8,390 nucleotides of DNA from an uncultured Peptostreptococcaceae bacterium (GCA_945910665.1 CAMDZK010000040.1:1-8390); one strand, 5' to 3'. Numbered from the stretch's first letter, positions 1 through 6,117 are shown. Numbers and translations are program-made. The notes: generated by a model from the letters alone, not told the origin.

Positions 1-2
1 CT

Positions 3-80
3 CTCTCGGAACAAGAGCAACAGGCCCTGACCTTTGCCCTGGAGTCAGAACATGCCTTATCAGTTCGCGCTCATTCATAA
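3..80 (+). CDS. 3' end of an unidentified upstream gene (partial)
   Basis: A frame open from the left edge encodes about 25 residues (LSEQEQQALTF, then ALESEHALSVRAHS) and stops at TAA 78-80. Its Glu/Gln/Ala-rich, helix-like composition looks like a genuine protein C-terminus, while the other two forward frames read less naturally or stop early. It would overlap the start of the lipid kinase gene by 29 nt, which suggests translational coupling and one transcript. The fragment is too short to assign a family. It could also be a chance frame. Confidence 0.4.
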   Translation, partial: LSEQEQQALTFALESEHALSVRAHS

Positions 81-930
81 TCCAGAAGCGGGCGAGAAAA
101 AAAGCGTCATTGTGAAGCAATTCATGAAACGGTGCAAAAAAGAAGGCATACTCTGCACCTATTATGAAACGAAGGAAGATCTTCTCCCTGCAGCCTGTGC
201 CCAAAAAGCCGTCCGTGAAGGAGCCACAGCGCTCATTTGCGCCGGTGGCGACGGGACAGTCAACCAAGTTGGAGAAATTGCCAGTCAATACCACATACCC
301 ATGGGAATTTTGCCCGTAGGCTCTGGAAATGATACGGCAAGAGCGTATTCTATTTCATTGGATCCAGAAAGAGCATTAGAGCAGATTTTCACCTATCGCA
401 CAAAAAAAGTTGACGTCGGTTATGCCAATGAACACTTTTTTCTCAATATTGCCAGCGTCGGCTTTGATGCGGACGTCGTGGCCAAGAAAAGCACATTACC
501 CGGTTGGATTCCACCGTCCATGGGTTATCGCTTGAGTGTACTCTTACTCATGCTCACCTACAAAGAGCATACATTCTCCATTTCTTCCGACGCCTTTCAA
601 AGAAAGCAAAAAGGGCTTCTCTGTGCCGTTGGAATTGGTCGATTCTATGGAGGCGGTGTAGAAATCTTACCGGATGCAGTGATTGATGATGGGAGTTTTT
701 CTGTCCGATTCATCGAAGATATCTCTATTTTAGAACGCTTTCAACTGCTCCCAGCCTTGCAATTTGGAAACCATTTAACGCGATTTGAAAAGGTGCATAC
801 CTTCGCGACCAAAGAAGTCACCCTACAAACGAATCACCCCGTCTATCTCAACGTCGATGGAGAGATTATTGAAGGGGTAAACGAAGTGACATTTACCATC
901 CATCCATTGGGGATTGAAGTATTTGCATAA
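52..930 (+). CDS. YegS/DgkB-family diacylglycerol/lipid kinase
   Basis: Predicted cytoplasmic kinase that uses ATP to phosphorylate a lipid hydroxyl (diacylglycerol or a related lipid), in the DAGK catalytic-domain family that includes DgkB, YegS and BmrU. The 292-residue length is typical. The nucleotide-binding motif GGDGT lies at residues 65-69, followed by LPVGSGND at 87-94. The C-terminal beta-sandwich domain carries FYGGG (198-202), LPDA (206-209), DDG (212-214) and the conserved VDGE (268-271), whose Glu is expected to be catalytic. The ATG at 52 is preferred over the in-frame TTG at 34 because GGAG at 41-44 lies 7 nt upstream of it and the family pattern (ALIHNPEAG) begins just after. 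It overlaps a possible upstream frame and ends at a strong hairpin. The family is clear. The lipid substrate is not, because DgkB, YegS and sphingoid-kinase-like members share these motifs. Confidence 0.9.
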   Translation: MPYQFALIHNPEAGEKKSVIVKQFMKRCKKEGILCTYYETKEDLLPAACAQKAVREGATALICAGGDGTVNQVGEIASQYHIPMGILPVGSGNDTARAYSISLDPERALEQIFTYRTKKVDVGYANEHFFLNIASVGFDADVVAKKSTLPGWIPPSMGYRLSVLLLMLTYKEHTFSISSDAFQRKQKGLLCAVGIGRFYGGGVEILPDAVIDDGSFSVRFIEDISILERFQLLPALQFGNHLTRFEKVHTFATKEVTLQTNHPVYLNVDGEIIEGVNEVTFTIHPLGIEVFA

Positions 931-934
931 AAAG

Positions 935-961
935 AGCGAGCCAACGATGGCTCGCTTTTTT
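935..961. terminator. Bidirectional intrinsic terminator between convergent genes
   Basis: An 8-bp perfect stem AGCGAGCC (935-942) / GGCTCGCT (949-956) has a 6-nt loop and is followed on the plus strand by a run of T to 961. On the minus strand the same stem is followed by C then TTTTT (complement of 929-933), so it can also stop transcription arriving from the oxidoreductase gene. The T-run touches the oxidoreductase stop codon at 960-962. Confidence 0.85.
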
Positions 962-2135
962 ATCGTAAATGCTCATTTTCATAGGTTTCAAAATCTAGAT
1001 CCCCGTCTATGACCCGATTGACCATACCCATTTGACGAATATCGCCAAACAAAATAGCACCCGTTGGCTTTTTACCCGTAAAGAAAAATTTCTTCAAATG
1101 GTTGTCATCATTATGAAACTCTTTAATTTCATCGTAATCTTGTACATTTCCAGAAGAGAACAGTTGTGTCTCCCCTAATTTCAAACTGGTGAACAATTTA
1201 GGATTCGTATACTTCTCATCGCCACCCGTCATATTGGCACCCGCCATTTTTCCCTGTGTATTTGATGCAGTCCAAAGACCAAACGTCATGCCATTGTATT
1301 CTACGCAATCACCAGCTGCAAAAATATCCTTTTCACTCGTCTCCATGCGCTCATTGACGACAATTCCTCGGTTGGTTTCAAGACCCGCATCTTGGGCAAG
1401 GCTAATGTTTGGTCGCACACCAATATTAAAGAGAACCCCACCGCAAGGAATCTCCGTTCCATCTTGGAGGCGAACGCCTTCGACGTCACCTTCTCCGTAA
1501 ATTTCTTCCACAGAGGCTTGTGTATGAATGGAAAGTCCACTCTTTTCTAAACTCTCTTGGAGTAAACTTGCTGTCGATTGATCCAATTGACGAGGGAGTA
1601 AATAGGGAGCCATTTCCACGACGTGGACTTTCTTCCCTAATTCCATCAGCGACCAAGCAGCTTCAAGACCTAATAAACCACCGCCAATGACAACCATGGT
1701 ATCCACAGAAGAAAAAGCTTCATGGAGGCGCTCCACATCGCTTAAGTTGCGAATGGTAAGCACATGGTCTTTGTCTTTTCCTTTCGTTGGAGGCACAAAA
1801 GGCGATGAACCCGTAGCGATTAAGAGCTTATCGTAAGTGTACGTCTGACCATCGGAGGTAACCACTTCTTTTTTCTCGGGGTGAATTTCTTGGACGGAAG
1901 TCCCCAACGCGACCTCGATATTTTTATCTTTGGCAACGTCATCGTTCATTAAATACAATTTTTCTTTAGGAATCGGGTGAGCAATATATTCTGTGAGTTT
2001 GAGTCGATAATAGGTGTGCTCACGGTCAGTTGTGATGATTAACACACTTCCCGTTGGATCATTTTTTCGAATTTCCATGGATGCGCTATGGGCAGCAATC
2101 CCATTGCCGATAATAATATAATTTTTATGTGACAT
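960..2135 (-). CDS. FAD-dependent NAD(P)H oxidoreductase, rubredoxin-reductase/NirB-like
   Basis: Soluble flavoprotein of the class II pyridine-nucleotide-disulfide oxidoreductase fold, 391 residues. The FAD-binding Rossmann motif GNGIAAHSA is at residues 10-18, ATGSSPFVPP at 107-116, a second NAD(P)H-binding motif GGGLLGLEAA at 151-160, and the FAD-contacting IFAAGDC at 271-277. A small C-terminal domain ends with GAILFGD (359-365), as in NADH:rubredoxin oxidoreductases and the NirB N-terminal half. The first 50 residues hold no cysteine, so it lacks the redox Cys of CoA-disulfide reductase and NADH oxidase; the only cysteines are C231 and C277. The electron acceptor is unknown and rubredoxin is an inference. 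The start was set at 2135 because AAAGGA (2147-2142) lies 6 nt upstream and the Rossmann strand begins right after it. A further ATG at 2195 would add 20 unconserved residues and lacks a comparable site. Confidence 0.88.
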   Translation of the reverse strand: MSHKNYIIIGNGIAAHSASMEIRKNDPTGSVLIITTDREHTYYRLKLTEYIAHPIPKEKLYLMNDDVAKDKNIEVALGTSVQEIHPEKKEVVTSDGQTYTYDKLLIATGSSPFVPPTKGKDKDHVLTIRNLSDVERLHEAFSSVDTMVVIGGGLLGLEAAWSLMELGKKVHVVEMAPYLLPRQLDQSTASLLQESLEKSGLSIHTQASVEEIYGEGDVEGVRLQDGTEIPCGGVLFNIGVRPNISLAQDAGLETNRGIVVNERMETSEKDIFAAGDCVEYNGMTFGLWTASNTQGKMAGANMTGGDEKYTNPKLFTSLKLGETQLFSSGNVQDYDEIKEFHNDDNHLKKFFFTGKKPTGAILFGDIRQMGMVNRVIDGDLDFETYENEHLR

Positions 2136-2161
2136 GGCGTGTCCTTTCTTTGATAGTTTCG

Positions 2162-2171
2162 ATACATGTAT
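2162..2171. promoter_or_regulatory. Perfect 10-bp palindrome upstream of the oxidoreductase gene
   Basis: ATACATGTAT is a perfect palindrome 26 nt upstream of the oxidoreductase start codon, in the 161-nt divergent spacer. Its place would suit an operator near the promoter of that gene. No clear -35/-10 pair could be fixed around it on the minus strand. A 10-bp A/T-rich palindrome can occur by chance, and no regulator is encoded in the window. Confidence 0.25.
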
Positions 2172-2272
2172 ACCCCTTTGCGTAAAGAAACACATGAACT
2201 TCTAAGATAAATGTAAAATACAGATAGATAAAGTTGTAATCATTTTTTAATCCTTTTCTAAAACTTTTCGGT

Positions 2273-2278
2273 TATAAT
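2273..2278 (+). promoter_or_regulatory. Candidate -10 box for the ABC operon
   Basis: A consensus TATAAT lies 18 nt upstream of the ATPase ATG. No good -35 hexamer is found 16-18 nt before it; the best match, ATCCTT at 2250-2255, is poor. If it is used, transcription would begin near 2285, inside or just before the AAAGGAGG ribosome binding site (2284-2291), leaving a leader of only about 12 nt. An alternative is TTGTAA (2234-2239) with TCTAAA (2257-2262), spacer 17, which would give a longer leader. Confidence 0.4.
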
Positions 2279-2296
2279 GGTGGAAAGGAGGCGAAC

Positions 2297-2998
2297 ATGG
2301 AAGCAATTATTACAACGAGAAATCTCCACAAAATCTTTCTCATGGGCGACGAAAAAGTCCATGCGTTAAATGATGTGAACTTAGAAATATACAAACAAGA
2401 ATTTATTGCCATCCTTGGAACCTCAGGATCTGGAAAGTCGACGCTTCTGAATATGTTGGCTGGTCTTGAAAAACCAACAAAAGGTGAAATTGATATCGGA
2501 GGGATTCGCCTGGATCAATTAAATGAAAGGCAACTCACCATGTTTCGCCAAAAAAACATCGGCTTTGTCTTTCAATCCTATCATTTGATTCCAACCTTAA
2601 CCGCATTAGAAAACGTGTCTTTGGGTCTGATTTTTAAAGGAGTTCCTCACGCAGAGCGTGAAGCCATGGCAAAAGAAATGCTCATCAAAGTTGGCTTAAA
2701 GCAGAGAATGCGTCATAAGCCCTCGGAACTTTCCGGTGGACAGCAACAAAGGGTGAGTATTGCGAGAGCTTTTGTGGATAAGCCGCGCATCGTCTTTGCC
2801 GATGAACCGACGGGAAACTTAGATACGAGAACCTCAAAAGAAGTCATGGAGCTCATTATGGACATGGCCCAAACGTATAAACAAACGTTGGTGATGGTTA
2901 CCCATGACCCGCAAACGGCAGCCTTTGCGGACCGCGTCTTTCATATCACCGATGGTAAATTAGAAAAAATTGTACATCAAAAAGGAGTGACGAAATGA
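2297..2998 (+). CDS. ABC transporter ATPase, MacB/LolD/FtsE-type
   Basis: Cytoplasmic nucleotide-binding subunit that powers a MacB-type (type VII) ABC complex; 233 residues, a full-length single ATPase domain. Walker A GTSGSGKS is at residues 41-48, the Q-loop Gln at 93 (VFQSYHLIPT), the ABC signature LSGGQQQR at 145-152, Walker B IVFADE with catalytic Glu170, the D-loop at 174-176 (NLD) and the switch His203 in VTHD. The ribosome binding site AAAGGAGG lies 5 nt before the ATG. The gene overlaps the next one by 4 nt (ATGA at 2995-2998), and the third gene encodes the matching permease, so the three form one operon and very likely one complex. These ATPases drive export or mechanotransmission across the envelope rather than import. 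The substrate is unknown. Confidence 0.95.
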   Translation: MEAIITTRNLHKIFLMGDEKVHALNDVNLEIYKQEFIAILGTSGSGKSTLLNMLAGLEKPTKGEIDIGGIRLDQLNERQLTMFRQKNIGFVFQSYHLIPTLTALENVSLGLIFKGVPHAEREAMAKEMLIKVGLKQRMRHKPSELSGGQQQRVSIARAFVDKPRIVFADEPTGNLDTRTSKEVMELIMDMAQTYKQTLVMVTHDPQTAAFADRVFHITDGKLEKIVHQKGVTK

Positions 2999-4083
2999 AA
3001 AAACAATGGATTGCGCTGATTGTAGCACTTGTACTGATGATGCCTGTGATGAGCATGGCGAATGCCGATGCAGCACCCTCACAAGAAGATGGTGTGACCG
3101 TAGGAATGGGTGAAGTTCCAGGAGGTATGCCTGCAGAAATCCCTCCAGAAATCTCCGGTGGATCAACAGGTACAGATGCACCCGAAATGCCAATTTCCAC
3201 AGGTCCAGAAGTACAAAATCATCCCAAAATTGTGATCGATTCCTATAAAACAGAACCTGAGCAAGTCCAAGCAGGGGATAATTTCTCGCTCCAAATGACG
3301 TTTTACAACACAAATGGCGTCAATTCCATCAGAAATATGAAAATTACCCTGGTCGCTTCGGATTCAACCCAAGCATCAGGACCCGTTTTTATTCCAGCGG
3401 GAACATCGAATACATTCTACTCCCGTTATTTAGCACCTGAAGGAGAAGTGACAAAACGCATCGATATGTATGTCGTCCCCGATGCAAGTCAAAGAACATA
3501 CACCCTCACAGCGAATTTCGAATACGAAGATGCCGATGGAAATCAATTTACAACCTCTGAAAACATTAGCATTCCCGTCGTACAAAAATCAGAACTCACG
3601 TTAGGCCAAACGGTGGTAAATCCTGAAATGTACACGTATCAACAAGAATACATTTCAGTCCCTTTGTATAACACAGGTAAAACGACACTCTATAATGTGA
3701 CCGCGAAAATCGAGTCACCTTTTGCTGTGGAAACTCCACAAAAATACATGGGAAACATGGCTAGTGGAACCCAAGATACTTACGATATTTCCTTTACACC
3801 CGACGCCCCAGGCGAAGTGGAAGGAAAAATTATCGTTCAATATCAAGATGTCAGTGGAAAACAATACGAACAAACCATTCCATTTAAAACACAAGTCATC
3901 GAAATGATGGACCCAACGATGGAAGATCCAATGATGGAAGAACCCATCATCGAAGAAAATCCGCCGATCTTTATGTCTCCACTGTTTTGGATTGGCGCCT
4001 TAGCTCTTCTCATTCTCATCGTCGTATTGGTTCGCCGACGCAAACAGAAAAAAGAAGATAGGGAGTTAGAAATTCATGACTAA
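2995..4083 (+). CDS. Secreted, membrane-anchored two-domain beta-sandwich protein, partner of the ABC transporter (COG1361/CARDB-like)
   Basis: The 362-residue protein begins with a signal peptide: MKK, a hydrophobic core at about 5-19, and an Ala-x-Ala cleavage region near ANADAA (22-27). Next comes a Gly/Pro/Glu/Met-rich linker (about 31-75), then two predicted Ig-like beta-sandwich modules at about 78-196 and 200-302. The second has features of COG1361/CARDB domains (VPLYNTGKTTLYNVTAKI at 222-239). A Met/Glu/Pro-rich acidic stalk (303-324) leads into one C-terminal transmembrane helix (about 327-346) and a basic tail RRRKQKK. The topology puts the sandwiches outside the cell, anchored at the C-terminus. 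AAAGGAG (2981-2987) lies 7 nt before the ATG. The gene is sandwiched between the ATPase and permease genes, with overlaps of 4 and 8 nt, so it probably works with them as the extracellular part. It takes the place of the MacA-type adaptor but shows no coiled coil or lipoyl motif. The domain assignment comes from reading the sequence, not from a profile search. Confidence 0.75.
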   Translation: MKKQWIALIVALVLMMPVMSMANADAAPSQEDGVTVGMGEVPGGMPAEIPPEISGGSTGTDAPEMPISTGPEVQNHPKIVIDSYKTEPEQVQAGDNFSLQMTFYNTNGVNSIRNMKITLVASDSTQASGPVFIPAGTSNTFYSRYLAPEGEVTKRIDMYVVPDASQRTYTLTANFEYEDADGNQFTTSENISIPVVQKSELTLGQTVVNPEMYTYQQEYISVPLYNTGKTTLYNVTAKIESPFAVETPQKYMGNMASGTQDTYDISFTPDAPGEVEGKIIVQYQDVSGKQYEQTIPFKTQVIEMMDPTMEDPMMEEPIIEENPPIFMSPLFWIGALALLILIVVLVRRRKQKKEDRELEIHD

Positions 4084-5458
4084 TTTGGATCTGCTCATGC
4101 TCGGGCTCCGCAATTTATGGCGACGAAAGTTAAGAACTTTCCTCACCGTACTTGGCGTAGTCATAGGCGCAGCTTCCATCATCATCATGATCAGCTTTGG
4201 ACTGGCGATTTCTAAGTCCAACGAAGAAATGTTGAGCCGCATGGGAGATGCGACTACGCTCACCGTTCATTCAGACGATTACTTCGGAGGCTTTGGGCCT
4301 ATGGAACCCCAACAAAACACCGGAGAAAAGAAATATTTAAACGAACAGACATTAAATGATATAGCAAATATGCGCCATGTCACTGCTGCAGCACCCGTCA
4401 TTGAAGGGGGCGGCATGATCACTTACAAAAAAATGAGTGGCTATGCACAAATCATAGGGATTGACCCTCAATACTGGGAAGCTTTCGGACTGATCCCAGA
4501 AGAAGGAGAACTGCCTGCAATCGGAGATGACAAAAGCGGTATTGTGGGAAGTTGGGTCGGTGATACATTCTACAATCCTTCCAATCCGAGAAATCAACCC
4601 GTCGATTTACTTGGACAAACCATCACATGGCATGGGTCAGATTTTATCGAGATGGACCAAAGTCCATCGCCTTTTGAAGAAACGACAGCGACAAAAACCG
4701 AAAAGCCCCCCAAAAGGGACTTTAAAATTACTGGAAAATTGTCGCAAGAAAACTTTGAATACGGCACGGCTCTCATTCTTCCTTTCAGGCAAGTTGAAGA
4801 GATGAAAAAGCTGAAAGATGACTTTACGAAGAAAATGGCGGAGCAAAGTCAAGATCCGATCTACCAGGAACCGCAGCCAAGTTCAAATCCTAAAAATAAG
4901 TATACGAAGATTCTCGTGAAAATCGATGCAGTAGAAAATGTAGAAGCTGCCCAACAAGAGCTCAAGGACATGGGATATATGGTCTCTGGAATGATCGATA
5001 TCACCAATGAACTGGCAAATGCGACGCAGGTCATTCAGCTGGTCTTAGGGGGCATTGGTGCCATTTCACTGATCGTCGCAGCCATTGGAATTACAAACAC
5101 CATGGTTATGTCTATTTATGAGCGCACACGAGAAATTGGCGTTATGAAAGTCATCGGTGCATCCATTTCTAACATACGAAATATGTTTCTCTTTGAAGCG
5201 GGAATGATTGGACTCTTAGGAGGCGCATTCGGTGTGATGCTCAGTCTTCTCGCCTCCAAAGTGATCAACTACTTTGGGGCTCAATTCCAGCAAGGCATGA
5301 TGGGAATGGGCACAGAGCCAACGGCCATGTCCGTCATACCACTATGGCTTATTATCTTAGCACTTGTCTTCTCCATTGGGATCGGCGTAATTTCTGGATA
5401 TTATCCAGCAGTACGAGCCACAAGACTCTCTGCATTAGAAGCCATGCGAAATGATTAA
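4076..5458 (+). CDS. ABC transporter permease, MacB/FtsX-type
   Basis: Inner-membrane subunit, 460 residues, with the MacB layout. TM1 is at about 21-46 after the basic NLWRRKLRTFLTVLGVVIGA start, followed by a large extracellular MacB_PCD-like domain (about 47-312). TM2 is at about 317-343, TM3 at about 371-397 and TM4 at about 421-445. The cytoplasmic coupling stretch YERTREIGVMKVIGA (348-362) and the C-terminal GYYPAVRATRLSALEAMR (441-458) are hallmarks of the family. The extracellular domain carries two Pro/charged low-complexity stretches (about 195-214 and 256-275), and the TM3-TM4 loop has a Met-rich run (MMGMG, 408-412). The gene overlaps its upstream neighbour by 8 nt, with GGGAG at 4061-4065. 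Two copies would pair with the upstream ATPase. The exported or sensed substrate cannot be told from sequence; YknZ-, MacB- and LolC-like roles all fit. Confidence 0.93.
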   Translation: MTNLDLLMLGLRNLWRRKLRTFLTVLGVVIGAASIIIMISFGLAISKSNEEMLSRMGDATTLTVHSDDYFGGFGPMEPQQNTGEKKYLNEQTLNDIANMRHVTAAAPVIEGGGMITYKKMSGYAQIIGIDPQYWEAFGLIPEEGELPAIGDDKSGIVGSWVGDTFYNPSNPRNQPVDLLGQTITWHGSDFIEMDQSPSPFEETTATKTEKPPKRDFKITGKLSQENFEYGTALILPFRQVEEMKKLKDDFTKKMAEQSQDPIYQEPQPSSNPKNKYTKILVKIDAVENVEAAQQELKDMGYMVSGMIDITNELANATQVIQLVLGGIGAISLIVAAIGITNTMVMSIYERTREIGVMKVIGASISNIRNMFLFEAGMIGLLGGAFGVMLSLLASKVINYFGAQFQQGMMGMGTEPTAMSVIPLWLIILALVFSIGIGVISGYYPAVRATRLSALEAMRND

Positions 5459-5460
5459 AA

Positions 5461-5493
5461 AAATGGCGCGATTTGTAAAAATTCGCGCCATTT
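5461..5493. terminator. Intrinsic terminator between the ABC operon and queT
   Basis: A perfect 11-bp stem AAATGGCGCGA (5461-5471) / TCGCGCCATTT (5483-5493) has an 11-nt loop. On the minus strand it is followed by a T-rich tail (complement of the A-run 5457-5463), making a strong terminator for queT, whose stop codon lies just 6 nt away. On the plus strand the tail (TTTATATGTTATTT) is only moderately T-rich, so termination of the ABC operon is likely but weaker. Confidence 0.8.
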
Positions 5494-5498
5494 ATATG

Positions 5499-5984
5499 TT
5501 ATTTGAGTCGCATGGGTCGGACCCATTTGACAAAGGATTCATTTTTTAAAAGAGATTTGATGAGTGGTACGCCGATGATCGTACAAATGATGAGCTGAGA
5601 GAGCATAATTTGTCCGGAAACCAACCAAAAGGAGATGGGTTCTTGGGCGATGATATATAACTCCACACCAATAAAAATGCTACACAGAACGGGCATGAGA
5701 GAAGCGGTCCATACATTGGGCATTTTTTGCATGAGCAAGAAAGCCAAAAAGGAGGAGCCAGCGCCAAAAACAATATCAATCACTCCAAGGGGAGATGTGA
5801 GATTGGCAATGACCGTACCAAGCGTCACCCCGGCAATGTAGATGGGGTTTAAATAACACAAGAGGGTCAACAGCTCAGAAATCCGAAACTGGACCGGTCC
5901 GTAACTAAAGGCAGGCACTGCCCAAGTGAGGACGACATACAGAGCAGCCGCTGCTGCCGCACGGGTTAAATCTTTGGTTTGCAA
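5499..5984 (-). CDS. queT: QueT family queuosine-precursor (preQ0/preQ1) transporter, ECF S-component
   Basis: Integral membrane protein of 161 residues, matching COG4708/QueT. These are substrate-binding S-components of energy-coupling-factor transporters that import queuosine precursors for tRNA modification. Hydrophobic segments lie at about 8-24, 37-59, 66-86, 93-113 and 118-144. The N-terminal helix has the Ala-rich face (AAAAAALYVVLTW, 9-21) used by S-components to dock on EcfT. The family stretches GPVQFRISELLTLL (29-42) and TSPLGVIDIVFGAGSS (63-78) are present. No EcfA or EcfT gene is in the window, so the energizing module must be encoded elsewhere. The start is TTG at 5984-5982. A stop codon lies three codons upstream in frame, so no longer form is possible, and AGAAAGG (6003-5997) can serve as ribosome binding site. 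The identity is supported independently by the preQ1-type leader just upstream. Confidence 0.9.
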   Translation of the reverse strand: MQTKDLTRAAAAAALYVVLTWAVPAFSYGPVQFRISELLTLLCYLNPIYIAGVTLGTVIANLTSPLGVIDIVFGAGSSFLAFLLMQKMPNVWTASLMPVLCSIFIGVELYIIAQEPISFWLVSGQIMLSQLIICTIIGVPLIKSLLKNESFVKWVRPMRLK

Positions 5985-6016
5985 AAAAAATCACAGCCTT
6001 TCTAAAAATGGCCGTG
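5983..6016 (-). terminator. Riboswitch expression platform: intrinsic terminator in the queT leader
   Basis: On the minus strand CACGGCC (6016-6010) pairs with GGCUGUG (5998-5992) in a 7-bp stem with one G-U pair and an 11-nt loop. It is followed by A and then eight U (5990-5983), a textbook intrinsic terminator. The loop holds the queT ribosome binding site, and the last two U are the first bases of the TTG start codon. The 5' arm overlaps ACACGG (6017-6012), which can instead pair with CCGUGU (6055-6050), so an antiterminator can replace it. Confidence 0.75.
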
Positions 6017-6017
6017 T

Positions 6018-6056
6018 CCTTCTTGATTTTTAACGTGGGTGCCAAGAAAACACGGT
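6018..6056 (-). ncRNA. preQ1-I riboswitch aptamer (predicted)
   Basis: On the minus strand an H-type pseudoknot can be drawn. P1 is CGUG (6054-6051) with CACG (6037-6034). The L1 U-run (6050-6047) is followed by the P2 strand CUUG (6046-6043, extendable 5' to UUCUUG), then a short loop ending in C6038 next to P1, the position of the preQ1-pairing C in class I aptamers. The A-rich L3 UUAAAAA (6033-6027) leads to the P2 partner CAAG (6025-6022, extendable 3' to CAAGAA). Order, loop sizes and the A-rich tail match known preQ1-I aptamers, and the downstream gene is a preQ1-class transporter. Weak points are the short 4-bp P1 and a G-U rather than G-C pair (G6042-U6026) next to the ligand site. 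The class assignment comes from pattern reading without a covariance-model search. Confidence 0.7.
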
Positions 6057-6062
6057 AGGAAA

Positions 6063-6091
6063 ATCATACCAAAATATGTCAAACATTGCAA
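6063..6091 (-). promoter_or_regulatory. Promoter of the queT riboswitch transcript
   Basis: On the minus strand a -35 TTGCAA (6091-6086) and a -10 TATGAT (6068-6063) are separated by exactly 17 bp, and TGG before the -10 gives an extended -10 motif. The predicted start near 6056 falls right at the first base of the riboswitch aptamer. A perfect TTGACA also lies in the spacer (6082-6077) but has no -10 at a suitable distance. Confidence 0.7.
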
Positions 6092-6117
6092 TCATAGCAG
6101 TGAAAGGCGTCATGGTG

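Noticed and set aside
1189..1500. 103-codon open frame on the plus strand opposite the oxidoreductase gene
   Set aside because: It lies wholly antisense to a well-conserved coding region, has low-complexity Pro/Ser/Arg content, and lacks a convincing ribosome binding site or family motif.
2162..2171. Palindrome ATACATGTAT as a CopY/BlaI-type operator (TACAnnTGTA)
   Set aside because: The half-sites abut with no 2-nt spacer, so it does not match that operator; it is kept only as an unassigned palindrome.
2136..2195. 20-residue N-terminal extension of the oxidoreductase from the ATG at 2195
   Set aside because: The extension is unlike the family, and the ATG at 2135 has a better-placed ribosome binding site (AAAGGA, 6 nt) directly before the Rossmann strand.
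2960..3313. 117-codon open frame on the minus strand opposite the anchored-protein gene
   Set aside because: It is antisense to the signal peptide and linker of a gene with clear operon context; the composition reads as a shadow frame.
6012..6055. Long inverted repeat CCGTGT..ACACGG with TTCTTG/CAAGAA as a simple intrinsic terminator
   Set aside because: No U-run directly follows the 3' arm in either direction (CCATTTTTAG on the minus strand is offset and short). The true U8 terminator uses a different, competing stem, so this hairpin is better read as the antiterminator.
6077..6082. Perfect TTGACA on the minus strand as the queT -35 box
   Set aside because: Only 8 bp separate it from TATGAT, and the sequence 16-18 bp downstream does not resemble a -10 box; TTGCAA at 6091-6086 has the correct 17-bp spacing.
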